A DNA stretch of 64,000 nt from Enoplolaimus lenunculus (GCA_030248215.1 JASANG010002608.1:227797-291796), one strand, 5' to 3'; numbered from the stretch's first letter, positions 14,501 to 25,074 are shown. The notes: a model not told the origin generated them from the letters alone. A program made the numbers and translations.

Positions 14501-17498
14501 CTTAATATTTCAAATTTTGTTGTTCCTTAATTCATTTATAATCTTGCTGCTAATACAAGCCTTGTTTGGGGTTACTCCTATGCTGCGGTGGACGGTGGTT
14601 TTGTTGTATGATTCTACTAATTTTGCGAGTTTTCTCCTTTAGGATTTCAGTGAAGCGTTCACATGATTTGCTTTATATGCGTTATTAACCCAGAAATGTT
14701 TAATATTCCTTTGAATTATGTTTCGTAGTCAGATCACACGATTCTGGGAGGACTTCCCGAGCGCTTCAAAATTTTCACAAAACTTTCGGCAACGGTTTTT
14801 AAAAATTTGTTTCGCACCGGTTCAACGGACGCGTTTCTGCTAAAAATATCTAAAACTATTAACATATATGAGTAATTGTTGTTATATCGTTCGGCTTTCC
14901 GAACGAATATAGGATCAACATCCCTTCAATCATTCGTGCACTCGCTTCAACGTCATCTGACTGAAGCAGTTTTGTTGCCAACTGGTCTCATTTAAATTAA
15001 AATAGTTCAAAACATATTTCAACAAGGGTACTGAAAATGCACTAACACTCACTATTAAACAGTATTATAAATATAAATAAGCACAACATCCCTCTTACTG
15101 CAACATTTAAATGCCTTGCACACTACGGTATTTGACTCCGTTTATTTTCACTGGGGTTGCTCTAAAGTTTGAAAAAACAGATCGAACAACTATTGAATAA
15201 GACCAGAACAGTTTTGTTGTCATCAGCGCTAATGAAATAGCGTCCCAGCATCGTATTTTGCTACATAGTGTTTTTAGCATCTGTATCCATGTTTCTATAA
15301 TTATGAACTGATTTTAATACCTTCGACAGCTCATTTTATACCTTAGAATATGTTTAATTTCAAGTTGTGTTTTATAGCAAACACAAATTAAAAATGTTGA
15401 CCTTTTGAAGCTTTTCTATATACTTATTGTGCATCTAAAGAGTTCACTGTATTTTTCAAGGAAAGAATGATTACCTGGTGCACCTTACATTTTGTCATTT
15501 AACAGCTGAACACTATTCAACAATATTCACTTGTGAAACTTGCGCAATTCCAGCGTTATGTTATTCAACCATTGCAGTACTGTTGCATCTTTTGGACATT
15601 TTTGTCCCAAAACCCTCATTTTTCTACTACTACAGCTGAACACTGAGAAGGGGAACCTACTGGTGCTAGCATTATTCGTGACTATGCATCGAAAGCCATA
15701 GGTCTAAGTTATATTTAATCCAAGCTTGGAACGAATAAGCAAAGCAACCACCAACGCCAGCAACATCTCATTAAATAAACATAGACTTCGCTCTTAACCA
15801 AACCCACGTAGTTTCCTATCTAAAAGCACCAAAAAAAATAGTATCCATACAATAAGTGACCCATCTTAAATATAAGACAAGGCCTATTGGAAGACATGGA
15901 GACATGTAATCGTAGAGGCTGTGAGGTTTCAATCTATGGCGCATGACTAGCGCTATATTCAGGCTTACGCTGTGGTTTAGATTTAAGTTTAGGCTTAGTA
16001 TGAAGGTCTTTAAAGCTCACATGGACCCGATAAATAAAAACGTACTTTTTCTTGCACTCTTCAATCCGACTTCTTACATCGACATAAGCTGCATTCGCTT
16101 CAGTCAGTGCGGTAACAATGTTCTGTTGCGCCGTTAAGTTTTGTTCAATCAGTCCAGTGGATTTATCAAACTTTTTTAATTCTTTCGCAAACACATCCTA
16201 AAAGAGCGAATCCCGATTGTTATAATTTTGGCTGCAATCTAAATAAATTCTGAATTGCAGATTAACAACAAGTGCTTTGTTTCATGGTAAAAAGACAGCC
16301 AAATTTCACTTGTCTCTTTATTTAACATATATACAACAAAAGTGGCAACGTATGTATAGATATATAGGCAACACTAAACAAAAAACTTTCACTGCAAGAA
16401 TACAGGTTCAATATTGTACCCTTTCGAAATGCGGTATATACTTGTTTATGTGTTAATTTGATGGAACAAAACTTCTCCCACTATTACTGTTTATTATTTT
16501 CAAAAGCCTATGATTATTTTCAGGCTAAGTTAACCAAATCATAACCCAAAGTTTAAATCGTAAACCTATCCAATATATAATTAATCTAGTCATTATGACA
16601 GGGGAAACTTTTTGTGGGAGAGAACAAATCAAGTTTCCGAAATCTTATACGGCAGCCAGAAACTAGTTTTTCGAACTCCTATTTACAAACACTTACACCT
16701 GGATCTTTGTCTTTATGAGCCATCAAAATTTTTGTTATATCGTCAGCTTGGACACTTTCACGCAACGCACTTAACAGCGTCTGTCGCTGTGTCCGCATTT
16801 CGTCAACTTTATCAAGTAACCGTTTAACTTCAGCGCCTTCCGGGCTTGACCCTGAAAAATAAAAAAGGGTTTTATACCTATGCACGAAGACTAACAAAAA
16901 CTGCTGTTTATTGACATAGCGATTTATTCAAACACCGGTACAAAAAGTTATGCGTTTCGTAACAATCATATCCGCTACAATTTTTGGCAATTTTAGATGA
17001 GATCTCTGCTGCAAACAAAGACACCACCTCAATTATCAAATGTCGCCCTTCATAATCTCTCATAAATCTGAGAAACCTAATTTCAACGCATACCAAAAAG
17101 GTTGCTATACTTGTCCTGCAGTATCGTCCGTCACCGTATCACATCCGACGCGAATGGCGTACTGTACGGTGATGTATGACGACGGACGACGCCTGATAAC
17201 AACTAAAAAATATTTAAATAGTATAGCGCCATTTTAAAGCAGCGCATCTACCTCCATCTTCAACCTTCGTCAACGACGCTTTCAGCTCATCAATTGGTCG
17301 AGCTAAAGCAACAACCAACTCGCGATGGGCTGCGAGCGCCTTGTCAAGTTCGCTGTTTGACCGAGATGCTTGACGATCTGCTTCACGATACCTGGCTAAT
17401 TCAGCAAAAAATTCAGCCGGCACCGAAGTTAAAATTGTCGGATGACGGCCGTGTTTTTCCTGCAAACAACAACAGCAATAATAATAATAAAAATAATG

Positions 17499-17539
<41 letters not shown>

Positions 17540-20500
17540 CATAAATATGTAACACGTAGTGTAAAATATTTCCAGAGTCCGTGGCCATAATAATATATAA
17601 TCTGTACTGAGCAATATGTATGGAATTTTTCATTTGCCAAATTTCAACAAACAGGCCAGTGCTACTCAAATTGTTTGGACAAAATGTAAGTCCAATAATT
17701 CCAAAATATTCATTTCCATCCTAACCATTACTACTTATTTAACCTAAGAAAAATCAAGCCCTCGAACTTACCGTAAAAGTCTTCAAAAGCTCATTTTCAT
17801 CAGAAATCATTCTTTCGACGTTTGTCAATTTTGTGGTGATATCTTCATGACTATTCGTCAGTTCTAATAATAATTTAGCAAACTTAATCAAAACAACCAT
17901 TATTGTAAAAATGTCTCATGCCATATTCTTAAGCGCGTTCTACGTATCAACAGCCAAGACATATATCGGTCTAACGAATGCATTACGAAAATTATAATTC
18001 AGATCAGCAGCAAATAAACAGCGTGGCATGTGGAAATTTTATTACTTCCTACGCTAAAAGTTAAATGCCAATCATCGTCTTAGTGTCTTATACAAGAAAT
18101 ATAACAAAAATTATAAAAATGAAATGAACAGGCAGTATGTACTAACTTTCAAGAGAAGTTTGAAGTTCATGAAGAAATTTCGGATTGGCACTTAGTAATG
18201 CACATCGTTCGAGCAACGTTTGTGGCAATCCTAGTTTCGTTGTGTCAATGCTCAATGAGTCAAATTCCATTGACGCCAAAAACTGACTAAAAATGCATCA
18301 AACTATGGATGATAGAACATTATTAAAATTTATGATCTCAGACCGTAAACTTTCGATCCAATATTGTTCATATAAATATCAAAACGAAGATACATTTCCC
18401 AAACGAAAAACGCTCAGATAAAATTAGAACTTAACTTAGCATAAATCACGAAAACAAGCTCCTAGAAAACTTCAAAATGGTTAACATACTGCAAGTTTTA
18501 GTAGAATGGCATTCGACAACGGCTTTCATAATGCAAAGCAAACGCAAAAAAGTGTAACACCTAGCTTTCTTGCCTGCGAATTCACATATTTCAAAACTTA
18601 AGAAATAACAAAATCTAAAATTTTCAGGATCAAAAAAGTACAGAAATTGACGCCTCAAAAAAGTGTACTCACGCCCATGACTTACTTTAAATTTCAACGA
18701 AACGTTATTTGCGTTACCTTAACGAATTTTCTTTTTCGTCAACCTTGGCAACAATTTCGCGGATAAGTTTTGCTTTTTCTTCACTTAAACATTATTGGAC
18801 AACAATTTAATTCACAAATATTTACGCTGTAAATTAACTCAATTTTTGCCGTCCAGTTACAAAGAGAATATTGACAATTCGAAAGATTACTGTATTAGGT
18901 ACCACCACGTACCAGTTTTTGTGACATATGATAAATTATCGTCAGTTAGCATTACAATAATCTATGACTAACCTGTACAATGAAGCTGACTGGTGTACCG
19001 ACAGCGGGACTAATTTGCCAAAAATATCCGGTCCAGATATCTCCGTATCCATTGGGTCAAACCCAATTCCTTTTACCAAACAAGCTCCTAAAAATATTCA
19101 AAACCAAAACAAAACGATGACAACTATACAATCGAAGCAAAATGTGACGCTTTTATGGTGAAGGCGATGATAATAAGTAACGACAATTATGTCGACTGAA
19201 AAACTCAAGACGCAAAATATTTTTATACAAGTATCAAATTTGCTTGTTAGACAACCGCTTAAACGCTACCAATGACTCACCCAACAAACATTTAAAATCA
19301 AACGAGAACACACCTTTGATTTCAGGAAGTGAATCGAGGTCGGGTACTTTTTCGTGGTATATAAAATCGTTTTCTTTCTTAGCGTTTTCGTACCTGAAAA
19401 ATAAGCGAATGATACAAAATTGTCAATTCAAGGCGTTATCACAATATACACAATAAAAACTGAAATTTGTCAATTTGTCGGCAGTTCTATTATACTTATG
19501 ATTAAACACAAATAAATGGACCCACAACAAACATTGCCCAAAATATATCTTCAACCACTTATACAAACTCCAGCCCATCGCTCTTCCAATCAATTCATTT
19601 CTAATACACATTGAAAAACAATATAAATTTCAGAATTACTTTCCAATGATAACATCGTTAGCAAACTGAACTGCCAACTGTACGGCTTCGTCATCTTTCT
19701 TTGCCAGGCTGTTGACCTTCGTTAACTCAGCCTGAAGTACGAACCTGAGATCCAGATAAATATTTGCTCACTCCTTTTGCTATAGCCAGTATTATCAAAT
19801 GTATGTAACACCTATCACCAGCTGGCAATAGGTCTTGTATTTTTGGAACACGTGAATGCATGTTCTGCAATTTTTTCATTTGATTTGTCCAATTTCTGTT
19901 CCAGCGTTTAGATCCGCAATTGCAGGAGTAGTTCATTTTTACACATATCGCGAACTTTTAATAGGTGCTATATGAACCAATATCGAGCTAAACAAAACTT
20001 ACTTTTGCAGCATCCATGTAAGCTAATCGCTTTCCGAAGTCTTGGTCTATTTCAGCTTGCATCGCTGCTTGATAATACGCAATGGAATGATAATAATGCT
20101 GCTTTAATTCAACCATTTTCATCCACTTCTAGAAAATATTAAATACTCATTCAATGAAAGCAAAAACAAATTTTACTGTTTACGAAAACGCTACGCTTCA
20201 CGATTTTTAATATAGTATCATAACAAACTCGACCTTACTGCTTTTTATAAGTAAAATTATAGAACAATCACTTAACTCATACTTGAATATAGAAATATTC
20301 GTATTTCGAAACAAGCTTCGTCGAATTCGCAATATTTTTGCCTCACAAACGCCAAATATAAGTCCCGAATTAAAAATTTACGGCATTTAACATACCTTTG
20401 TCTTCGAATGACCAACAATTTCTTCCACGACACTGTTTTGCTCGAGCGCCTTCGAGCACTGTTTATAAAAATCTACGACTTGAACAGCAACTTTTGCAAC

Positions 20501-23500
20501 AATACTCGGTTTGCGGTTATCTACTAATGATTTCTCAAGTATACATTCTTGTGCTTGAGCCTAAAGCAAAACTTCCGCTATCTGCAAACGGCAATTTCAT
20601 AGCGTCAAATATATGTGTTTGAGAAAATAGTAAAATGACACAAAATTTAAAGCATAGAGCATAGTCACTTCATACACTAAACACGTTGCTTCAGCTACAT
20701 ACTAACCCAGGTTTTAGACTTAGGCATATATGTAATCGTTTCTGGCGTACACAAATGCAGTAGCGACCCTTCAGATTTTAAATTTAGATCATATGCTCAT
20801 GTTACTTGTTGAAAGACGTACCAGCATTATTGCACTGCACCATGTAAGCAAACATCTGTCAAAATCATTACTAAACTTTTCACATGAAAACGTATCACGC
20901 AACTGCTGGAAACACCATGCTGCGCACTGGAAATGAGTGCATGATATTTTCATTCCCTAAAACAAACGCTATTTTATTTTATAAAATGCCAAAATGAAAG
21001 CGAACTCAATTAAACTTTTGCACACCATTTGAAATTTTCGCACATATTTAGCACACTGAGCTGTATCCTAAAGTTACTTTGATATACGTTAACTGTATGC
21101 GTTTTCATTACGTATGCTAAAAAATTGCTCACTCAGCTCGCACACTGAGATTTTTTATACACTTATTACGATTCGATACGTATATAATTTTTCTTATTAA
21201 TGTACATAAAAGTATAGATTCTATAAGTAAAAGTTGACAACTATCTCGCTGGAAATCAATCTGAATCTGACTCGGCAATGAAAAATAAAACGGTTGATTT
21301 TGATTTTTTGCAACTCTTATCTAAGCTAAAAAGCGAAATAATTGGTTTATGGCGACACAACTACCAGCTGTATCAAAAATGATTGTTCCATATATGCCAA
21401 ATAATATAGAGCTTACACGTTCGGAATTTTACAATACCTTCATGATATACAACATAATAATTAGAACTTGTGGCGGCCGATTTGCAAAATGCGGAAAGTA
21501 TATACCTGGTCAGAAGGACATGACGGACGTACAATACAATATACGAGTGTGTAGTAGTTTTCGCGCTCGGTATATTATACACAACACAAAAACTATATTA
21601 ATGTTCCAGTAATGATTTACGCTCAAACATGGACTTATCTTTTTCGCGCGCAGAGATAATTTTTTGTACACCTCAAGAAATATTTGAACCATTTTTCGCA
21701 TGCAACAAAATTTGAAAAAACTGGGCAGACACAATATATACTTGAACTGCTATTAGCACAGTCAGCATACGTCTTCTGACTCTAGTTCAAATTTCAATCC
21801 GAAAACAAGAAACAAATTATTCAAAACGACAGTACAGATCAAAAATATTGGATTTAGCGCATAACAATGCTTGAAAATCTAACAGTCTGGAACCCGAAAT
21901 AGACCTTAACCGTAAAGATTTAAAACAAACTACAACACTGCAGACGCGAAACCAAATGATTCTCTCACCGCTTCATAATACAACTAGCAAATAAATATAA
22001 CCAGTCGTAGTGGGACTACATTTATTGAGCGAAGCTCGAACACACGTAAGCAATTAAGGTAATATGCAAATTAGTTATTAGCTAACTATTTATTTGTCGG
22101 TTATGGAGGTTTGTAAGCAATTTTCTCAGATCCTCGCACCCAAACACCCTTCAGTCACCCTAATAGTTATTGAAATAATTTAAAAAGTCCTAATTTTGTC
22201 TTGTCAATTAAGCTAATATGCAAAATAGCTATTAGCTAACTATTCGGTTATCGGTTTCAGGGTTTGTAAACAATTTATTCAGATTTCTCGCACCCAAAAC
22301 CTTCACTAAACCCTGATAATTATTTAAATAATTTAAAAAGTCATAATTTTGTCTTGTCAATTAAGCTAATATGCAAATTAGCTATAGCTAACTATCCAAT
22401 TATCGGTTTTGGAGGTTTGTAAGTACTTTATTCAAATTCCTCGCACCTAAAAACCCTTTATTGCTGAAATTATATTGCTTTTAACCTTAATAATTAGTGA
22501 AATATTGTAAAAAGTCCTAATTTAGGCTTATAAACTATGCTATTATGCAAATTATCTATTAGATAACTGCTCAATTATCGGTTTTGGAGGTTTGTAAACA
22601 GTCTATACAGATTCGTTGCACCCAAAAACCCTTTAATGCTAAAATTAGATTGCTTCTAACTGTAATAATTAGTGAAATAATGTAGAAAGTCCTAATTTAG
22701 GCTAATTATGCAAATTAGACAGCTAATAAACGGCTTAAAATTTTAAAATCCCAATGCGATCTTAACACTCCAGGATAATTGGCTTTCAAACAAAAAAGTT
22801 TATCAAAATCGGTTCAGCCGTTCCTGAGATTCTTTTCGGACGGACAGACGGACGGTCGGACATGCACCTTTCGACCCCAGAGTACAAAACATAAAACGCT
22901 TCGCTTTCGCTTCGTTCAACAACATTCCACAGTAGTACAAATAGAAACGCATCAACATATACACCAAATACTTTTTCAAAGTTTCCTAATTGACAGTTAG
23001 CAACTCAAACTGACTTCTGAGGTTGTTCTATTATCTTGCGAACCAAGAAAGGAATGAGTCGATCCAATGTTATGTAATATCGAACAAAGTTCGAAATCAA
23101 TATCGTCATACGACAACGGACTGGGCATGTCAAAATATTTGTCCAACCTGAAACTATCTCAAAATTTGAGCGACTGGTGTAGCCAAAAAAATCCGTGGAG
23201 AGGACACGACCTGCTATTAAATATTCTTGTATTTTCGAACATAGAACAGAAGGAATTTCTTATTTGATAAATTCTCATAAGAGGGAGCTTCCTTCCGTTT
23301 GAGATATTAGAAAATTTCAAGGTAATGCTTCCATTCTCTCCCATGGCTGCACCCCTGCATACAGCAACATGGTCAGCACGGTGCAACCGGAATTACAAGT
23401 TAGCAGAACCGGAATTTGAAAAAATTACCGGAAACGGAACCGGAAAATGAAAAATACATGTCACCGAAAAATTCATTTTAATTTTCTTTTTTGCAATATT

Positions 23501-24995
23501 ATTAACAAAATAACCCTTAGTTGGAGATAGGTATTCACTTCATCTGCCGTATTATAGATTTTCATAATCCACGGAAGCGCAATCTAACTTCGACGGTTTA
23601 TTTCCGGCGATTATCAAGGTTTATATACTATACGAATGAAATCTAATTAATATTATCGTCATTTTTGCAGCAAAATTTCTTAATTTCCACCGACCAACAT
23701 TTAATACATTTTTAATCCGGTATGAATTTACCGACACCGTAACCGGAAAGTCAAAAATAGTCGGAACCGAAACTGGAATTCCGGTCACACCCTGACGCTC
23801 AGAATTATCATAACTACCAATCCAAAACTTGCTAATTAAATTTTCATAGCGATTATATATACGTGTATATAAACGACAACTGATGTCCATGGTCTGTTAA
23901 AACAGCTTCATCAAATTATTCATCTTCCGCGCATTTCATAAGAGCAGTACTTACCAAGTAAATGGCACGCAGACTTCTTCACCGGAATGCATTGGAAAAC
24001 GATTCTTCAACAAGTGTAACTGGCAGTAATACTTTTTCATTATTGTGCAGCCGTTAAAATCAGGCGATGCTTTAGTTGCCTGCTAAAACAACCATTTTGC
24101 AACACCAAAAGAAAAAGACAATTATTAGTGGACACTAGAGATGTCCCGGTGCCGAGGCCAGCACGTTATTTACCGAGATTCAGAGTTGCAGGTTAATTTA
24201 TAATACTATACCAATATTGATAAGACAGCGAATAATTCACATATAAAAATCAACCTATGCAATTGATATCAGTTTATTTTATAAGTTCAACAAAAAAAAC
24301 AGAGCTTCTTTCCTGTGGTCTCGGATTAAAGCCTACAGAAACTTAAAAACGAGATTGCGAAAAGCCAAATATCGAGACTTGCCGAGACTGAGACCGCACA
24401 ACCCTAACGTTGCGTATGTGGTACTCACGTTCAGATAAGACTCTGCCTACACGCAATATATACTAAACCATAATTAAATAAATACCAAAGGCGTACATTC
24501 AGCACAAATAATAAAACTTCTGAACAGATACAAACACTGTACATACGTCTCGCAAGTCATTCAATTCTTTTATTTCTATCATAAATCCATCTGGGTTTTC
24601 TTCGTAATGATTCGCAATATACTGCAATAAAGAATTGTAATACTAATACGTTGCGCCAATAAACGTTTTAAGTGTATAAAACAACCGAATTTACGAGCCC
24701 AATTCCAGCACATTAAAGGTAATGCGTGGACATAATCACATGAGAGAGAGAAGATTTTGCAGGAAACTTCGACAACATAGCAAACATAGCAACCTACCTG
24801 GCTGGATTAAGGTCTAATTACACAAACTGATAATCTCTTCAGGACAGAAACCGCCAGTTAAGCTGTACAAAGTGATATGGTGTATACATATTAATAAAAC
24901 AATCTTACCGAAGATATTGTGGGCCCAAAATCAGTAGGTAACGTGCACAATTTCATTTCAACAGACAACATCGGCATTCGTGGTACACCTTCCAT
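1..24995 (-). CDS. PTPN23: HD-PTP / PTPN23 orthologue (BRO1 - coiled coil - Q/P-rich - tyrosine phosphatase), 3' end beyond the window
   Basis: Spliced gene; exons on the minus strand in order: 24909-24995, 24547-24621, 23955-24082, 23015-23147, 20822-20956, 20396-20560, 20003-20128, 19640-19731, 19314-19393, 18973-19087, 18718-18783, 18147-18286, 17772-17863, 17252-17459, 16697-16851, 16046-16197, 10609-10802, 10026-10304, 7371-9587, 6673-6795, 6157-6401, 5451-5547, 4869-4933, 577-705, 1-174. All junctions are GT..AG and phases agree, giving 1,824 codons without a stop. The start MEGVPRMPMLSVEMK mirrors vertebrate MEAVPRMPM. Domains: BRO1 about residues 1-380, V-type coiled coil about 380-715, low-complexity linker about 715-1600, PTP domain from about 1640. 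From family knowledge, HD-PTP is an endosomal ESCRT adaptor that binds ESCRT-III through BRO1 and sorts receptors; its phosphatase activity is weak or absent in animals tested. The catalytic HC-loop lies left of base 1, so activity cannot be judged here. The donor of exon 4 (GTCAGT) and the acceptor at 6402-6404 are the least certain sites. Confidence 0.93.
2078..2083 (+). promoter_or_regulatory. Candidate TATA box of the TTL gene
   Basis: TATAAA lies 127 bases upstream of the TTL start codon. It is a plausible core-promoter element inside the PTPN23 intron, but this motif is common in AT-rich DNA. Confidence 0.35.
2194..2199 (+). promoter_or_regulatory. Candidate trans-splice acceptor of the TTL gene
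   Basis: TTTCAG ends 5 bases before the ATG, with no obvious 5' splice donor between it and the TATA-like box. Nematodes often place a spliced-leader acceptor this close to the start codon. A 5'-UTR cis intron is the alternative. Confidence 0.5.
2205..4244 (+). CDS. Transthyretin-like (TTL/TTR-52 family) secreted protein, complete, 3 exons
   Basis: Exons 2205-2376, 3399-3544 and 4128-4244 join in phase (1, then 0) to give 144 residues. Residues 1-24 are a signal peptide (hydrophobic SFIILVCILTACDALG). The mature part shows the TTL pattern: RYKVRGQLICPSNPRKAANV, then VKVKLVDEDDG, a GSYSLDGTE strand, IEPRLKIYHDCDDGIKPC, and an ending FNGGVINLEMEF with RDC near the C-terminus. The four cysteines and the final DC are typical of the family (PF01060). 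TTLs are secreted beta-sandwich proteins; C. elegans TTR-52 bridges apoptotic cells to a receptor, but most members have no known role. The gene lies antisense inside an intron of PTPN23. The start is the only ATG before the signal peptide and sits 5 bases after a TTTCAG acceptor. Confidence 0.93.
4443..4646 (+). other. Unassigned 67-codon open frame downstream of TTL
   Basis: A frame rich in Ser/Thr/Ala lies about 200 bases past the TTL stop and ends near an AATAAA at 4613-4618. It has no recognisable domain. It may simply be TTL 3' flank inside the PTPN23 intron. Confidence 0.15.
5266..5415. mobile_element. GGCGCC-type MITE (family C), degraded copy
   Basis: The left end resembles TGGTGGTTCTATAATACT and the right end AGTATACCGCAACAC; the inside holds CGGCGCCGTCTG and GACGGACG-like words. 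It matches better copies at 60225-60390 and 36354-36550. It lies in the PTPN23 intron next to exon 22. Confidence 0.45.
5881..6131. mobile_element. hAT-like MITE in a PTPN23 intron
   Basis: The left end TAGGAATGCGCCGA pairs with the right end (reverse complement TAGGGATGTGCCGA) over 14 bases with two differences. It is flanked by near-identical 8-base direct repeats (atttaatc / attaaatc), the duplication length of hAT elements. The inside repeats CGATNNNGCC-type words. There is no coding capacity. Confidence 0.6.
6157..10304 (-). CDS. PTPN23: PTPN23 exons 18-21: Gln/Pro-rich linker including one 2,217-base exon
   Basis: Exon 18 (10026-10304), the giant exon 19 (7371-9587, 739 codons), exon 20 (6673-6795) and exon 21 (6157-6401) form the low-complexity centre. 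Exon 19 is rich in Gln, Pro, Ser and Asn, with CAA/CAG runs between about 8080 and 8500 coding several stretches of 8-9 glutamines. Vertebrate HD-PTP has a Pro-rich region of similar place and size that binds endophilin and TSG101; here glutamine largely replaces proline. Exon 21 carries EVEKFEKYVAGLNRRSLNGP ahead of the PTP domain, matching the segment preceding the vertebrate phosphatase domain. The open frame continues above exon 21's likely acceptor (6402-6404); that acceptor is the one that keeps phase 1. Confidence 0.87.
8080..8500 (-). repeat. CAA/CAG tract block coding polyglutamine in PTPN23 exon 19
   Basis: On the plus strand this is a string of GTT/TTG/CTG triplets. The reverse strand reads mixed CAA and CAG codons giving glutamine runs. 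Mixed codons and interruptions suggest a fairly stable tract. Confidence 0.8.
9790..9895. repeat. CCGGTATCCGG-rich relic
   Basis: A short block repeats ATATCCGG/CCGGTATCCGG and ends in CCGGTCGCACACTGC. It looks like a decayed end of the CCGG-rich terminal-repeat elements seen at 23379-23793. Confidence 0.35.
10609..18783 (-). CDS. PTPN23: PTPN23 exons 11-17: V-domain coiled coil
   Basis: Seven exons encode about 335 mostly helical, charged residues. The strongest matches to the ALIX/HD-PTP V domain are SEEKAKLIREIVAKVDEKEN (exon 11), RLLDKVDEMRTQRQTLL followed by ADDITK (exon 15), KKFDKSTGLIEQNLTAQQN (exon 16) and GMEFYAKLNEAV (exon 17). Exon 16 ends at phase 2 and joins exon 17 across a 5.2 kb intron (10803-16045) without loss of alignment, so no exon is needed inside that intron. 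In ALIX the V domain binds LYPxnL motifs; in HD-PTP it forms an extended rod. An (AAT)n microsatellite follows exon 14's acceptor side, and a GGCGCC-type MITE ends 22 bp from its donor. Confidence 0.9.
11540..11689 (-). other. Small 49-codon open frame in the large PTPN23 intron
   Basis: It starts MDLKRNSEAFSNLAHQLQ and is predicted to be helical and Gln/Asn-rich. It has no recognised domain. It lies on the same strand as, and just beyond, the virus-like fossil, so it may belong to it or be noise. Confidence 0.2.
13130..13205. repeat. Short tandem ATTCCGA repeat
   Basis: Repeated ATTCCGATTCCGACGAGCAAATCC words occur two to three times in tandem, inside the fossil-bearing intron. Confidence 0.5.
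17102..17230. mobile_element. GGCGCC-type MITE (family C) in a PTPN23 intron
   Basis: The left end GCTATACTTGTCCTGC and the right end AGTATAGCGCC form inverted repeats, with CGTCCGTCACCGT and GACGGACGACG inside. Its right end lies 22 bases from the donor end of PTPN23 exon 14. Confidence 0.6.
17468..17545. repeat. (AAT)n microsatellite
   Basis: An almost perfect AAT run with a few interruptions, immediately upstream of the acceptor of PTPN23 exon 14 (minus strand). On the sense strand it is a (TTA)n stretch just before the polypyrimidine/acceptor region. Confidence 0.9.
18973..24995 (-). CDS. PTPN23: PTPN23 exons 1-10: BRO1 domain
   Basis: Ten exons give about 378 residues that align along the whole BRO1 domain. 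Recognisable blocks are FNGCTIMKKYYCQL (exon 3), GMKISCTHFQCAAW (exon 5), AQAQECILEKSLVDNRKPS (exon 6), YENAKKENDFIYHEKVP (exon 9) and GPDIFGKLVPLSVHQSASLY (exon 10). From family knowledge, the BRO1 banana-shaped helical fold binds CHMP4-type ESCRT-III tails and, in HD-PTP, STAM2. The open frame at exon 4 runs a little past its donor; the GTCAGT donor at 23009-23014 is chosen because it restores the TSEGMKISC block. Intron 4 (20957-23014) contains satellite DNA and intron 2 contains a hAT-like element. Confidence 0.92.
22044..22745. repeat. Tandem satellite, about 155-175 bp unit, 4-5 copies
   Basis: Units begin with AATATGCAAATTAGCTATTA and contain GGTTTGTAAGCAATTT, CCTCGCACCCAAA and a late AAGTCCTAATTT. 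The AATATGC landmark occurs at 22061, 22215 and 22369, then (diverged) near 22543 and 22704. The array lies in PTPN23 intron 4. Confidence 0.85.
22780..22885. mobile_element. Element end with ACGGACAGACGGACGG motif
   Basis: AAAATCGGTTCAGCCGTTCC is followed by GGACGGACAGACGGACGG. This combination recurs in dispersed repeats of many invertebrates next to satellite-like units, so it probably ends the repeat block that begins at 22044. The family is not certain. Confidence 0.4.
23379..23793. mobile_element. CCGG-rich terminal-inverted-repeat MITE (family E)
   Basis: The left end GGTGCAACCGGAATT pairs with the right end AATTCCGGTCACACC; inner sequence repeats ACCGGAA words near both ends. About 415 bases and no coding. 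It lies in PTPN23 intron 3. Confidence 0.6.
24136..24406. mobile_element. hAT-like MITE in PTPN23 intron 2
   Basis: The left end TAGAGATGTCCCGGTGCCGAG and the right end (reverse complement TAGGGTTGTGCGGTCTCAG) are imperfect inverted repeats of a common hAT style. A related degraded copy is seen at 49181-49294. Confidence 0.45.
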
Positions 24996-25007
24996 TTTCA
25001 GTCAGTA

Positions 25008-25013
25008 CTGTAA
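25008..25013 (-). promoter_or_regulatory. Candidate trans-splice acceptor of PTPN23
   Basis: Reading the minus strand, TTTACAG ends 12 bases before the PTPN23 ATG and follows an AT-rich stretch. This fits a spliced-leader acceptor, though a conventional 5'-UTR intron is possible. Confidence 0.35.
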
Positions 25014-25074
25014 ATTTAAATGTAACTGTCGCGGCTGTCCAAAATTTTACTAAACAATTTTTACCAGGAAAGTG

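Larger units (their letters stand above)
11500..14900 (-). mobile_element. Degraded Polinton/Maverick-like (adintovirus-type) fossil in a PTPN23 intron
   Basis: Several minus-strand blocks within the 5.2 kb intron between exons 16 and 17 look virus-derived. A block at about 14560-14850 shows the C-terminal integrase signature YNKTTVHRSIG typical of Polinton and retro-element integrases. The block at 13547-13840 begins with an FYFTL..SAALKQFP..T motif and continues to RWQVGLREIVYP, resembling a small conserved Polinton/adintovirus protein (usual form FYVTLPSNAS..FP.N). A very basic 132-residue block lies at 12607-13005 and another small one at 12343-12534; both are unassigned. The element is broken in many places and old; ends and terminal inverted repeats were not identified, so limits are approximate. 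Family assignment rests on two motifs read by eye. Confidence 0.55.

Noticed and set aside
17429-17669. Poly-Ile and poly-Tyr frames
   Set aside because: They are readings of the (AAT)n microsatellite plus part of PTPN23 exon 14.
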